DNA of 64,000 bases. It comes from Hypsibius dujardini (taxonomy: Eukaryota > Tardigrada > Eutardigrada > Parachela > Hypsibiidae). Position 1 is the stretch's first letter; each line of letters starts with the position of its first letter. The stretch covers positions 1 to 64,000 of the forward strand of contig LRSR01004885.1 of the NCBI GenBank assembly GCA_001579985.1. The letters run 5' to 3'. Shown here piece by piece: positions 25,114 through 37,500 of the stretch. A model generated the notes under the pieces. That model did not search any database. It had not been told where the DNA came from and saw only the letters and a program-made list of their open reading frames with translations. Position numbers and translations under genes: made by a program.

Positions 25114-28100
25114 TTCCCCACACAATCAATTAATTAATCACATACACACCGAAAATAACAAATATATGAAACAAAAAAAACAGGATTTTACTAAAATTCA
25201 ATCTGAGGTGGAATAAATTCTCAAAAGTTCGATGGAAAAAGTCAAGGTCTGGAACTTTTTTGAGAGAGAAAAAAACAAACAAAAAAATGAGGCTAGTGTA
25301 GAAAGTGGCGTTTGGAGATGAAGATTCCTTGCCAAATTGAAGCGTTGTAAAAATCCGCACATAAAGATGAAGAAACGAAAATGATTTAAGGGCCTCTGTA
25401 GAAAAATTTCGATTTGAAAAATAAACAGAAGTTATCGAAAAAGGAGAAGGTTGGTTAAAATTCAGAAATTCTCTGACGAATTTGGCGTTTAAAAAACGGC
25501 CCAATTTACAGGCTGTAAAAGCTGGAAGGCATGGTGAAAATGAGGCAGACAAGGGAATTTGAGTCACACAGAGACGTGTGCCGTCAACACGTTAAACAGC
25601 AGCGTCAACTGATCGGTCGTGGTTCTCGTCCTCGCAAGCTGCGTAGAGCTCTCTCTAAGGGGCTTCGCTTTCTCTATCTATATCTTACAGCAGTTTCAAT
25701 GTCTGGCGCTCATTTTTGCGTCTTCGTATCATCCTCATTTCGGGTTCCTCGCGGTCTTCATCGAGGGCTTACAAGAGAATGTGCACTGTAGAGCCGGCTT
25801 ATAGTAGCAGGGACATATTTTAATGACGTTAAATTTAGAATAACTAGTAATTTGGCCACACTCTGCAGAGGCCTTGGTGTCATGCCATCATCATCTGCGT
25901 CAGACACACATTCCTCGAGACGTTCGCGTGTCCGATCAGCTCACTTCTCATATACACTTTACTCCACATCAGAGAGATATACTTGCGATCCTTCCTTTGC
26001 ATTGGGGTATTAGGATCAAGGGCTCGCTTAGGGTTCTTACAAGATGGAACCAGGACCCCCTCCCCATTTTAGGGCGTGTTGGGGTCCCATGTTCGAGGGC
26101 CCCCTAGGATTTCAAAACCTTTTCAAAAACTTCAGCTTTTCTATCAAATTTGGACCACTCCTGAATATTTTTAACCTTCCATTTGTAGTTATTAAATAAG
26201 ATGTGTATATTTAGGGACAGCATTAAATGTAAAACTCAAATCAAATCGAATCGGTTTTTGATTTGAAATTTATTTGATTTTATTTTAGGCATTTTAAAGC
26301 CAATTTTGCTTTCAAAACTCCGTAAATTCATATTTTTCAATAATTTTGAGAGGATGTTTCGTGATAAATTGAGCAAAACCTGAGTCAGACTTAGAAATTG
26401 ATTGTCGGACCTTGAACTAAAGCTACCGGCACGGCAAAGCTAGGAAGGATTGCCAGTTAGATCTGGTTTAATTGCGTGAGACCTCTTTTTCAAACACCGA
26501 TAAAACATAAAACTTTGAAATGGTACACTGTAACTTATCGATAACTGGGAAAATAAATGTTGAATGAAAATTAAAAATTACTCACTAATTAATCATTGGA
26601 GCGCCAAGCTTGATTTTCTGGGTTGTTTTGAAGCAGAACGGAGTGATAAGAATTTAACGTACATTGCATATACCTAATTTTTTCCGAATAATCTTAATGA
26701 CATATTTAACATGGTCATAAATACTTTTAACAAAACATTCTCATAAACTTTATTTGGAGAGCGCGGTACAACTAAATAAGTAAAAACATGCCAAAACAGG
26801 GAGAAATTAAAAAAAAATTTAAAGTTCCATCCAATCAAAACCAAATTAAAATTAAATGATCAAATGACTTTCAAATCATATTTAAATCAAATCAAACCAA
26901 ATGTGCCTTTTGATCACTTGATGCTATCCCCACGAATATTGACCCCCAACAAATCACAAATTTAATGAAAAAAGTTAGGTTTTTGAACATTTTTTGAGAT
27001 CCCAGGGGGTCTTTGGAATTCCGATACCCACACCCCCACAAATTACAAAATAATTAGGAACAGAAGGTCCAACTTTTTGTTCAATTTTAAAAAACATGCC
27101 TTTGCCCCTTTTGCCCACCCCCTAGTCCGACCATTGGGGGAGGGTCCTAGTTCCTGCTTGCAAAAACCCTAAACGAGCCTCGGAGTGTTGGATGTCCGGA
27201 AGAAAAGAAGTTGATGTACGGAAGGGATCGCCCTCTCTCTAGCTCATGCAAGTTTGTTATTGTAACAGCTAATCGCATAGCAAGAGAGAGAGAAAGAAAG
27301 GGAAGGAGATGTTGACTGCCTGTCAGGGAGGCGCGTGTCGGCCCTGGACAAACCCATTACGCGGTGGAATGTCTCATCTTTCTCTCTACCCATTGAATTT
27401 TATTATTTTCGAACCTCAGAACGGGGGAGTTTTTTGGAGCGTCTTTTTAATTGCAATGCGGCCTTGCGTTTTTCCGGTCGACCTGTGTGCCACGGGTGAC
27501 CTTTATATGCGGTCACTCCTCCTCATACTCTGGTCTTATCTTGTCTCTCACTGCTGCTTCAGACACTCACACACACAGCTCCGCAGAGCAATTAACCAAA
27601 AATGGTCTGGCCAAAAGACTTGCTAATTAAGAGAAGATGATCGACCGGTTTTGCAACAACTAATTATGAAGACAGAAATTCAGAATTCGGATTGTGTTGG
27701 CGGCGCCACTGCTCTCTTTTTGGGTTTAATTTTTCGCGGCGTTCTCTTGGCCAGAAAATTGTCGATCTATTGTAAATATTATGGTGAAGTCTTTCAGTAA
27801 ATTTAAAAAATAGGTTTGCGTTCTGGAAAATATTGGTTGGGATAAAAAAATGTTTAACTGATTAATCGATCAATCAACTGGGCCCATAGCACCAAGTGGC
27901 GTGGAAAGTCTTTTTCTTCCAGATTTTTTTCTGAAACCGCAGATGTCATTTCCAGCCCGAAACCCCAAGATAAAATTATGATATATAGATTGGTATTTCT
28001 GAAACAACATCACGCCGATTGGGAGGGAAAATTTCCGTTTTTGTCCAAGTCAGTAATTTGTTTTGGGTTTCCTAAGATCCTATAAATTTAATTCATTATC

Positions 28101-28409
28101 ATTACGATTGTATTTAGCGACGACATCTGTAATGTTATCAGGGATTAAATTAAGGCCATATTTAAAGTTACACAAGTATCCACTTTTTAATTATTTTAAA
28201 CTCGTGCCCGCACACCAAAAATAAGCATACCAGTACAATGTATTATTCAGGATAAAACAGCTGAGCAACATCATTATTCATCCAAGACCAACGGTTGGAA
28301 AATCCACAAAAATGTGCAAGATAATGTAATATTGTAATATGCAAATATAAATAAATTATAAAAATACAAAAAGTAGGACGAGAGGGTATAAAGTACAGTA
28401 TATGTGGCC
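25114..28409. other. 3.3 kb gene-free region upstream of PRKX and downstream of the GIN gene
   Basis: I find no convincing exon here. It contains a foldback transposon (26018-27185) with AT-rich flanks. The part next to 25114 should hold the kinase promoter. Confidence 0.6.
26018..27185. mobile_element. foldback / long inverted-repeat element, about 1.2 kb
   Basis: The left end contains GGCTCGCTTAGGGTTCTTAC and then GGAACCAGGACCC. The complement of the right end reads GGCTCGTTTAGGGTTTTTGC and then GGAACTAGGACCC, so the ends are inverted for at least 45 bases. Further inward the two halves keep matching (TTGGGGTCCC and AGGGCCCCCTAGGATTTC on the left against the right half read in reverse). 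There is no transposase frame. I see no clear target duplication. A diverged relative lies at about 63370-63765. Confidence 0.75.
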
Positions 28410-30040
28410 TCATACATGAATGACTCTTCCAGTGCCGGTGGATAGAACGCTCTCTGTCGGAGGGTTGCCGCGATACCTCAGCGAGCCAGAGCCGGTTAAG
28501 GTGGCCTTCAACTGACTAGAAACGCTAATTTCCCCATTACCCGAACCGCTCATCACTGCCACAACCCCCGTTGTTTGTAGATCCAATCCATAAAAACTGC
28601 CCGATCCCGACAAGGTGAGGTTGGCTTTGTTGGTTGATCCAGACACCTTTATTTCGCCTGATCCAGACAGGCCCACTCGCACTGAATTTGAAGCGAAGAC
28701 GCTTGACGCAACTACTGATCCAGAACCGGAATTCCGCAGGACCAATGAAGTGATATTCAACGTGGGGTGAACCTTGATACTTCCTGAACCGGTGAGGTGA
28801 ATTTCCTTTAATTATCAAGCAAAAAGTCACTGGCGTAAAGGTCTGACAATTTAAGTTAGTTTCTGATGACCAACAAAAATAATTAAAATACGAAAATGTC
28901 TTTAAAAACATTGACGCTTGTTTAACCGTATTTTGCAAAGATGAAAGAGTTTGGGAATCGAGATGGGGTAAAACATGAATGGGATAAAAAGATATTTCAA
29001 AATATTGAGTAACTAACATCCGTTTCTACAGTGCATTTATTTTTGACAAACAATAATTAAAAGTCTAAATTTACTGAAACACATGTATTTTTTAATTTTC
29101 AAAATTAGACGTACGCCACAAAATTTGCTATAATAATAATATACTGACAATAAAAGTTGTTTGCCACTTTATATATATATAATATACTTATAGAAACCTC
29201 GCTTGCGGACAGAATTTTTACATTTAATTCCGTCGCGTTTGTTGTGGTCACATTCAGGTGAATATCGCATAAATATTTTCCGTAAATCTGGCAAGGCGAA
29301 CTGTCATTTAGCTGCACCACCAATTCGGGCGTTAGGTTACTGGGACCGAGGAAGGTGTTAACAAACGGCATGACCGTTGAGTCAGCTTCCACCACGATAG
29401 CCTGCACAGCTCCCAGGAAGACCGACACAGACATTGGACCGTGGACGGTTATCCGGCCGAATGAGGAGGCGTTGAGTGTTCGATTTTCGCGCATCACATC
29501 GCCATGCGGAACTTTCAATCAAATGGAAAGACATACAATGAGTTTTTACGTTACCGAAGACAAATCGGTGGAGAGGAGACAGACATACAGACATACAGAC
29601 AGACAGACAAACAGGCAGGCAGGTAGACAGACAGACAGACAAACATATTTTAGGTATTTTATTTTAAAAAAACATTTCTGTACGCACTGTTAAGGGACTT
29701 AGATGCTGAAAGAGTTAAGCCAAGCGTGAGAGCGAGGATCACAAGGAAGCAGACTGTCGCGAGGCCAATGGCTACATTCCTTTGTCGTACTGTCAACGAG
29801 GAACAATAAACCGTTTTCCTAAAAAGATCAGGTGGCAATTAAGTGTATTTTTTACTGAAAAATTATTTAATCAAGGAGAAGCATAGTGATTTTTTTCTCA
29901 AAATATTCCTAGTTGGAGTTAAGGAGAATTTGTGATATTCTTTGCCAACGACATTGTCCCACCAAATTGTGGAGTATCAAGGTATCGTGCGAAGCATTTA
30001 CATACTGCTGTTCTCCATCTAATGTCTTGTAGGATGGCAT
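28410..30040 (-). CDS. type II membrane protein with a GIN/DUF2807-like beta-repeat domain
   Basis: Four exons in order of transcription: 30040-30006 (35 nt), 29818-29688, 29511-29198 and 28805-28410, in consistent phase, giving 291 residues. A short cytoplasmic N-terminus is followed by one membrane segment at about 27-48 (VAIGLATVCFLVILALTLGL). The rest is a repetitive beta domain in which T/N/S-G-S-G turns recur about every 20 residues: LTGSGSIKV, RNSGSGSVV, GLSGSGEIKV, TLSGSGSFYG, VMSGSGNGEI, TLTGSGSLRYRG. This is the signature of the 'putative auto-transporter adhesin, head GIN' domain (DUF2807), a family I know mainly from Bacteroidetes and other bacteria. Introns and a eukaryotic membrane anchor show it is a resident animal gene. 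Function is unknown; an extracellular adhesive or structural role is inference. Confidence 0.8.
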
Positions 30041-31436
30041 CGTTGTGAGACGAAACAATTACTTCCGGTGGACCGTGTAGAAAATAAATTTATGTATCCG
30101 GAAAAAAGGGATTTTAACGTGGTCCGTCAAATGGAATGCGAAGATGTAGAAATGGTACTCAGTATTTTTGCAGTTCACCCAATCTAAAATGCTACAAAAA
30201 ATTAAAATTCTTTCTGCCCCGTGTTGTCATTAACAGCAACAGGCCACAGAAACTTATTAACACATGGCATGTCTAAGGCTATAACTACCTCGCTAAAGCA
30301 TGATAATTCAAAGATTGCTTACGACATTTTGAATGGTTATCTTTATCGGTGAAGTGTTATATCAGCAGGAGGATAGGAAGCGGTGAAACTTGGTGAAATC
30401 TTCTCTCGTATATTGCTTTGTGACAATTGGTGTCGTGGCACTCTATTACCCTTCCGTTGTCATAATGATAAGATTCTCAGTTTTTATCCCGCTTATAAAT
30501 GCCTTATACAGGATAAGTCAATCAGTTTTCGTTACATTGGATTTTTTTGTATCCTCTACTAGCGAATTGGATTCACAGTCAAACAAAGGCCGAGGGCAGA
30601 GGCAAACTATAATATAACGTGTTTAGTGTGAAAATACTGCCTTATGAGATATATGGCCCCTTATTACCTAAATTCTATTGAAATGTATGACTTGGGGAAA
30701 ATAAGACTGCAGTTTTGATACAACATGATTTCGAGCAGAAGTAAACGTTATAAAATGACGGAAGTTTTTAGGAACCGCTTCACTTCTTTGTTTTTGGAAA
30801 ACGTCATTGTACGTCAACGAGTAACTATAATAGCCGCCCATACAAGATAGGTAAAATGGAATTCGGTCAGACTAACACACATATAGATGACATATGGATG
30901 AACAGACAGACAGACAGACAGACAGACAGAATTCGGGCCTCGGCCTTAATAATTTATAAAAACTTTGGAGTGAAATGAAAGTGTTCACTATGTAGCTTAT
31001 CGTGATTATTGGGCTTTTAAAATCCCTATATCATTGTGGCAAAAGGCTCCGTTCCTGGAAAAAAGATGTCGAGTAATGAGTAAAAAATACCTTGGCAGTC
31101 CAATTGGTTTGGTAGGAGGATATATATCGAATTAACAAAAGTCACAGACGATGAGATGGTCAAAAGAAGGAGGAGTGCGTGGAAATTGATCTTTTACTCG
31201 GTGAATCGACCTGAAATCTCAACCGGCAGCTGAAGGACAGCCAGAACGACACCCAGTTTAGTGGTCTCGCTAGTTCAAGGCAGCAAATATTCCTAGAAAA
31301 TGTCCAACTCCATGAATGCTCAAATTGTCTCTATAAAGATCGAACTATCTCTGTAACTGCTGCCATTTTTTCATACACGTACAAATTGCCTGTGAATGCG
31401 GTAAGGTTATCTATACGTGAGGATATCTTACTTGAA
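30041..31436. other. intergenic region between the GIN gene and repeat gene A (divergent)
   Basis: The two genes diverge across about 1.4 kb. A short perfect CAGA microsatellite lies at about 30903-30929. I see no further exon with support. Confidence 0.5.
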
Positions 31437-34348
31437 ATGGAGACAAAGGCGACAGCTGGACTGCTCGTGCTTAGTCTGCTTGTTACTGGCATTGTTGCGG
31501 CTGCTATTAAAGGTATTACTAAAGGAAAACAAAAATAGCCGTCGTCGTGTTCAGTTTGCGATTCGCTTTTTTATTTACTTCCTCATTTATTTGCTCCTTC
31601 TTTCCATTATTTATCTGCTTGAACAGGTCCTGATGGAAGCATTAAGGAGCCGGCTTCTCGTTCTATGGTCATCAAGATGGACGGAGCAGGCCGACAGAGT
31701 GTCAAGTTCAACGACGACGATGAAGATATCGACCAGATTGGCATTAACAACGGCCAAATTACTGAGCAAAATAACTGGAGACATAGGGATACTGACGGTA
31801 AGACTTCAAAAGGTCTTTTGATGACTGTCTGTTTGTCTACCTCACAGTCTGCTCCGACTGTCTGTCAGCCTACCCATCTGCTTGCCTGTCTGACTGTCTA
31901 TTTATCTGCCTGTCTGCTTTTCTGTCTGCCTATCTGTCTGCCTATCTGTCTGTTGCTCTTCACTAAACTGCCTGTTGCTCTATATCATGTCCGGTTTCTC
32001 GGAAAGTTCGAGCTATCTTTAATAAATATAATCTTCAGACATCGGTCAAATTGGGATCAACGGAGTCACCGGCCGGATCAAGGAGTACAACTACGGTATA
32101 TTTGTTTGACTGAAAACGTGCTCTTCTCAACATACCTTTTGAGCAGGCATTTGGAGGCTTTTGTTTGCTCTTTTTACTCTACAGATCCGGAAAGCGTCAA
32201 CCAGCGAAGGATCGGCAAAACAGGCTCCTTCATTGATCCCTTGATGTCGGGGGGCCGTCAGGTTGTCAATTTCAACAACGACGGCGCAGACATTGACCAA
32301 ATCGGCATCAACAATGGTCAAATCACCGAGCACAACTGGAAGAGAGACTTTGGTACGACTAGAACGAGATGTCTACCTGCTTGCGTCTTCCTATTTATTT
32401 GCATAACTGTCTGTATATTGTGTTAACACCGATAGTTGACCGTTACCCTTTCCAGGCTCGCAAGGCGACATCGGTCAAGTTGGAATCAACGGAGTGACTG
32501 GCCGAATTAAGGAATACAACTACGGTATAACGGTCTACTACTGAAGATTTTGGTGTGAAATTAAAAAGTTTTCGTTCTTTGACTATTTCACAGATCCCAC
32601 GAATGACATCGACGAAATCGGCTTCAACAACGGCCAAATTACTGAACACAACTGGAGACATCGAGACACTGACGGTAAGGCTGCAAGGCTCTCTTCGGTT
32701 GGGATATATATCTTTCCTGTTTGGTAAATTTTTGTCTGCTCATGTGTCTGTTGGTGAGTCTGTCAGTCTGCCTGTCCATCTCTCGTCCGTTTGACTGACT
32801 TAGTCTGCGCTTATATGTTGAAATGACATTTTCTAAATGTCGCTAGGCATTGTTCAAATCGGGATGAACGGAGTGACTGGTCGAATTAGGGAGTACAATT
32901 ACGGTATGCACTGAAGCAACGTCCGCTGAGAAACGCTGTAGATTCAAGTAACTTTGTGATTTTAAAGTTATTGTTGGTCTCTTTCTGACTTGTAAAGATC
33001 CGGATCACGACATCGATCAGATCGGCATCAACAACGGGCAAATCACTGAGCATAACTGGAGACACCGCGACACTGATGGTACGTTGTTCCAATTGCTCGG
33101 CCATTTATCGAATTTTCTGTTGGTGTGAAAAGCTACAAATAGCATGTCTACTGTCTCAATAGCATCAACTTTTTTCTCATCTGTCTAAAATTTATATAAG
33201 ATCCTTACGATGATTAAACTAATTTTATTCCTCTATGCAGACATCAGTCAAATTGGGATTAACGGCGTCACCGGCCGAATTAAGGAGTACAATTACGGTA
33301 TGTAGTTGGTCCGTTGTCTTCACGTCACCCAAAATATGACGTAGAAAGAAAAAGATTTCCCACGGTTTTTGGGCATTCATTCTAAAACTGTCTCTTCCCC
33401 CCCTGCAGATCCGGAGACCGTCAACGCTCGGTTGATCGGTCAGATCGGCCTGAACACCGGTCAGCTGACCAGCAACAGCATCCTCGAGCCTGGTCAGACG
33501 GACCGTCAACCTTCCATCGGACAGATCGGTCTGGACCTCGGCAAACGCACCGGTACGTTGGATTGAAATATATTTCCTGTGTAAATAAAATCAAAAGCTA
33601 CTGTTGCTGCTTTTTTCATAAAAAGTAGCATCTATTAAAATCGTTGATAATAAATGGACATCTATTTTATCTATGAATATGTCATTATATATGAAACTAT
33701 TTTATCTATAAAAATAGTTCAAATGAAAATAGTTTATTATACATGGAAGTAACTTTTATTCATAGCACTAGTTGACCGTAAATAAAAATTAGTTTTATCT
33801 TTAATCTCTTGAATGCCATTCAGTTTGTGTGCTTATATAATACAGGTTTGTTTTATTTTACCTGGCGTTGTAATGAATCTAAATTTATTGCATACTTATT
33901 TTCAAAACAGGGAATGGATAAGTGAATCCTCATTTGGCGGACATCTTTTAATGAAACGCAATTGGTTTGTTTGCCAGAAAATAAGTACATCCTGCCAGGG
34001 TCATCTGATGAGCTGTATGACTCTGTCAAAGGCGATCTTTCTCGTCTGGATGGTCGTCGTCTATCCAATGGAATCAACAATGGCGGCACGCGCCGCTTGG
34101 GCGAGGAGAAGGGTCAAATAGGCATCCTTTACGACCCTCTTGAAGGTAATTAATTGCATACTCCATGTCTATCAATCACATCTCCGTTTGCAGATTGAAA
34201 TAAAAATAAAACGTTTGGCTGTTTTCTAGCAGGTATTCCACAACTCGCGGGCATAATCATGGACAAAAAATGGACCGACCAAGTGGGTGACATCGGAGTG
34301 ATTAGCTTCAACAACGGCTACATCACCGAACATAATTACCACCGTTAA
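31437..34348 (+). CDS. secreted tandem-repeat protein A (alternating 19- and 27-residue repeats)
   Basis: Twelve exons: 31437-31512, 31627-31797, 32039-32095, 32185-32352, 32456-32524, 32594-32674, 32847-32903, 32998-33078, 33241-33297, 33409-33552, 33978-34145 and 34233-34348, giving 414 residues. All introns are phase 1. A signal peptide (ATAGLLVLSLLVTGIVAAA) precedes about eleven repeats of two alternating types. One is DIGQIGINGVTGRIKEYNY, encoded by 57-nt exons. The other is DIDQIGINNGQITEHNW followed by RHRDTD, encoded by 81-nt exons. The shared core is D-I-x-x-I-G-(I/F)-N-(N/G)-G-x-I-x-E-(H/Y)-N, which looks like a beta hairpin with an Asn-Gly turn. There are no cysteines in the repeats. 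The end of exon 10 to exon 12 keeps degenerate copies, and the protein stops at GYITEHNYHR. I do not recognise the family. Gene B is a close paralogue. Confidence 0.85.
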
Positions 34349-34507
34349 AATTAAATACATTGTTGCTTTTCTCTCTCACTACCTATCGTGCTTCAGTAAT
34401 ATTATCAATAAGAAGCTTCATTTACCCGAGGAGACGTGCTTCAGCTGAGAGAAGAAAATTAAGAATTTTCAATTATTAAGAATTAATTAATTAATAGTAA
34501 TTAGTTG

Positions 34508-37500
34508 TTAAAGACTGCGGAGGTTTCTCCATTCGGCGGATAGAGTCAAGTCCATAGATAGTCGCCTTTTATCCTCCGCCCTCATCGTGCCGACAGACAG
34601 CACCGTCGATTTGGTATTTCGTCGGGGAAAAGAGCAAGTCGGCGGGGTCTCCAGTTGCCAGTAACTTCGGCCGCCCTGCTCCTTTCTCACCGTTCCCATT
34701 TTTTCGTTCGCCAGGAGCCACCAAAGGTCCAAATACCGCCGGCTTGCCGTATACTTCCTAATTTATAAAATATCAATTTTCATCTTAACTTACATGGAAC
34801 GATTTTCAAAAGGCGGAGCCCAGAATGTCTCCGCTTTATATTTTTCAACACAGCTATAATTATGATAATTTTCAAAACTAATTTTATCGGCCATGATATG
34901 AAAAACAAATTTCGGCAGAATATCAAAGTTGGGAAAACACTGGAAGATTTCATTCCCCTGATTTTGACTATCAAAATTTCATTTTTGCAGAATAATTTAA
35001 CTTAACGAAAAATTGAAAAATTAGTTTTTTTTTACAGTCAAAATCATTGAAAATAGATCGAATCTTCCAGTTTTTTCCCATTGTTGAAATTCTGCAAAAA
35101 AGCTTTCATATTCTGACCGAAGAACTTAATTTTGAAAATCATCGTAATTATAGCTCTATTAACAAAATATAAAGCGGAGACATTCTCGGCTCTCCCTTTG
35201 AAAATAGTTTCAAATTAGATGTTTTTATGATGCCGTAGCAAAATTTGCAAAATCTATATTTTTAATATTTCATAATAAAATATATTATGTCAGATATTGA
35301 TACCATGCGTTATTTTATTAGTATAATATCGTGTCATTGTAATAATCCATTTTATTCGTTCTTTTATTATTGTGCAAAATGGCTGTCTTTTTTTAATGTA
35401 AAAACATGATGACATCAGATAATGGCACCATAAAATATTTCTGCAAACCAAAAGGCACCTACCAACAGGCGAAGGTGATGAGCAGGCAAATGACTGCAAT
35501 AACGCTGAGGACCTCCGCAAGAAGTGATGAATTTCCTGAAGTGTAAAAAAACATTATCGTAAGGCGACAATCGGAGTCTTAGCATTCTTCAAATGTTCTC
35601 CATTAGTAAAATACCTTCTCTTTTGGAGCAAAGTTCTCCGTTGAAGCCACAGTGGGGGACCACAGAGGGAGGGAAAGTTTGAGCGAACCATTTGACCTCG
35701 GAAGTGGTGTTGTCGGCCATCAGACGCTGACTCGCTGAGTCCAGATATTGGACAGTCTAAATTGAACGATATAAACGATTATTGCGTGTGTAAACTTCCA
35801 AATTACACTGTAAAAATTATTAGTGGATTCTTATATGAATGATATATCTTCAGGCTATATAAGATCTATATAAGATCCTTCAAAACTTTGCGAAATTTTC
35901 AAGGAACATCAAAGTCCATCAAAGAGTGTAATCAGCCAAGAGTTCACAAAAAATATTAGGATCGGCTTCAACAAAAAGAGTTGGCCCGCTTTCCCTCGAA
36001 ATAGGATAATAACGAAGAAAGAATGGTCTGTAGAAAAACGAGGCCGTTCAACTTTGGATGTATAATACGTGTCACTGTAATAGCAAAGCAGACATAGCAC
36101 TGCTTCCCATAACAAATACAGAACCTTGAGGCAGCAAGCAATCCCTTTTTACTAGGAGTAAATTCTAAAAACTGACTGCATAAGTAGAGTAAAAGAAGAG
36201 AGTCTAATGGATTGACGGACCAGTACGTATTTTGAACAATTAAACATTAAATACTGTAGAGTGGTTTAATAGTAATTAAATTGGAAAGTCATAGAATTAT
36301 TTCTCGGACTCTGACATCGAGTAAGTAACTCACAAGGAACCGTCGCGTAACGTTGTTAAACTGCTTGACAAAAACGGAGCATTCGCGGGTTCCGATTTTG
36401 TTCAGCTCCACTCGCCGCGAGGGTAAATTGAAGGTCCGGTTGAAGAACCTTGATGCTAACTTGACTCCAGTCTCCTCTCCTGCGTCACCGATTGTGTCAT
36501 TTAGAACCTGAAATTTTTTGATTGTCCTTTGAATTAATAATACTACTGCATGAATAATAATAGTAACATTAATATATAGTAGTGTTAAGAATAGTAAGTA
36601 TATAATAGTATAATAATAGTATATAGTAAGTGTTAAGGCGTATGAAAGCATAATAATAATATTAATATATAGTAAGTGTTAAGGCGTATGAAAGCATTAA
36701 TATTACTACTGTATTAATTACTACTACAGCTGCGTTTGCAACAGCTTCCGGCGATAAGTCGGAACACCCTTTTTTGGTTCAAAAGTAGACCGTTCAGTGG
36801 ATAGCGTAGGAGGTGGTCCATGTTAAGACCAGAAAAGGGTGCCCGACTCATCACCGGAAGCTGTTGCAAACGCAGCTGTAATAGTGCATATAGTGGTAAT
36901 TACTACTATTCAGTAGTAATAATGCTGTTTCAACTGTTGATAAAACCTTAACCTAATGAAGGAGAACCAACCTCGACCAGCATCAATAGGCTTTCATACG
37001 CCGCCAGTTGCAAAACATTATGCTGCAAAAAAATACGCTTTGAAAAGTCGCACGCAACTCTGTCGCACCAGTCGTTGTTTGACCTTCGACAATGCACCTT
37101 ATACTCTTCAGAGATGGTCCAGTTATATGCTTGCCGTGAACGATTCCTCATCTGCTCAACCTCTCCGGTCACTGCGTCCCATTTAATCTCGTCAAAAGCG
37201 AGAACAAAGGCAAAAGGGAGAATTCTCAGTAGATTTGTCGGTACCTCCAAATGGCAAAAAATAGCCATTATTTTGGGTATAATTTCGTCACGGTTACTCC
37301 CATTCCATTGCGCACCGTTGGGCAATGAGATTGTTGATTTTACAAACCTTTTCCCTATTCCATGGCATTTCTTCGAATTGCTCGAACGCCGTCAGTGGAA
37401 GGAGATAGAAGACCTGGGGGGGGGATATTTTTTAATTGGGTTTCGGTGCCATAATTCCGCGAGATTACACAGCAGTCATGTATAAAACCCATTTGAAATG

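Noticed and set aside
30390-30617. 75-codon hydrophobic frame
   Set aside because: AT-rich sequence easily yields hydrophobic frames. No neighbouring exon or homology is seen.
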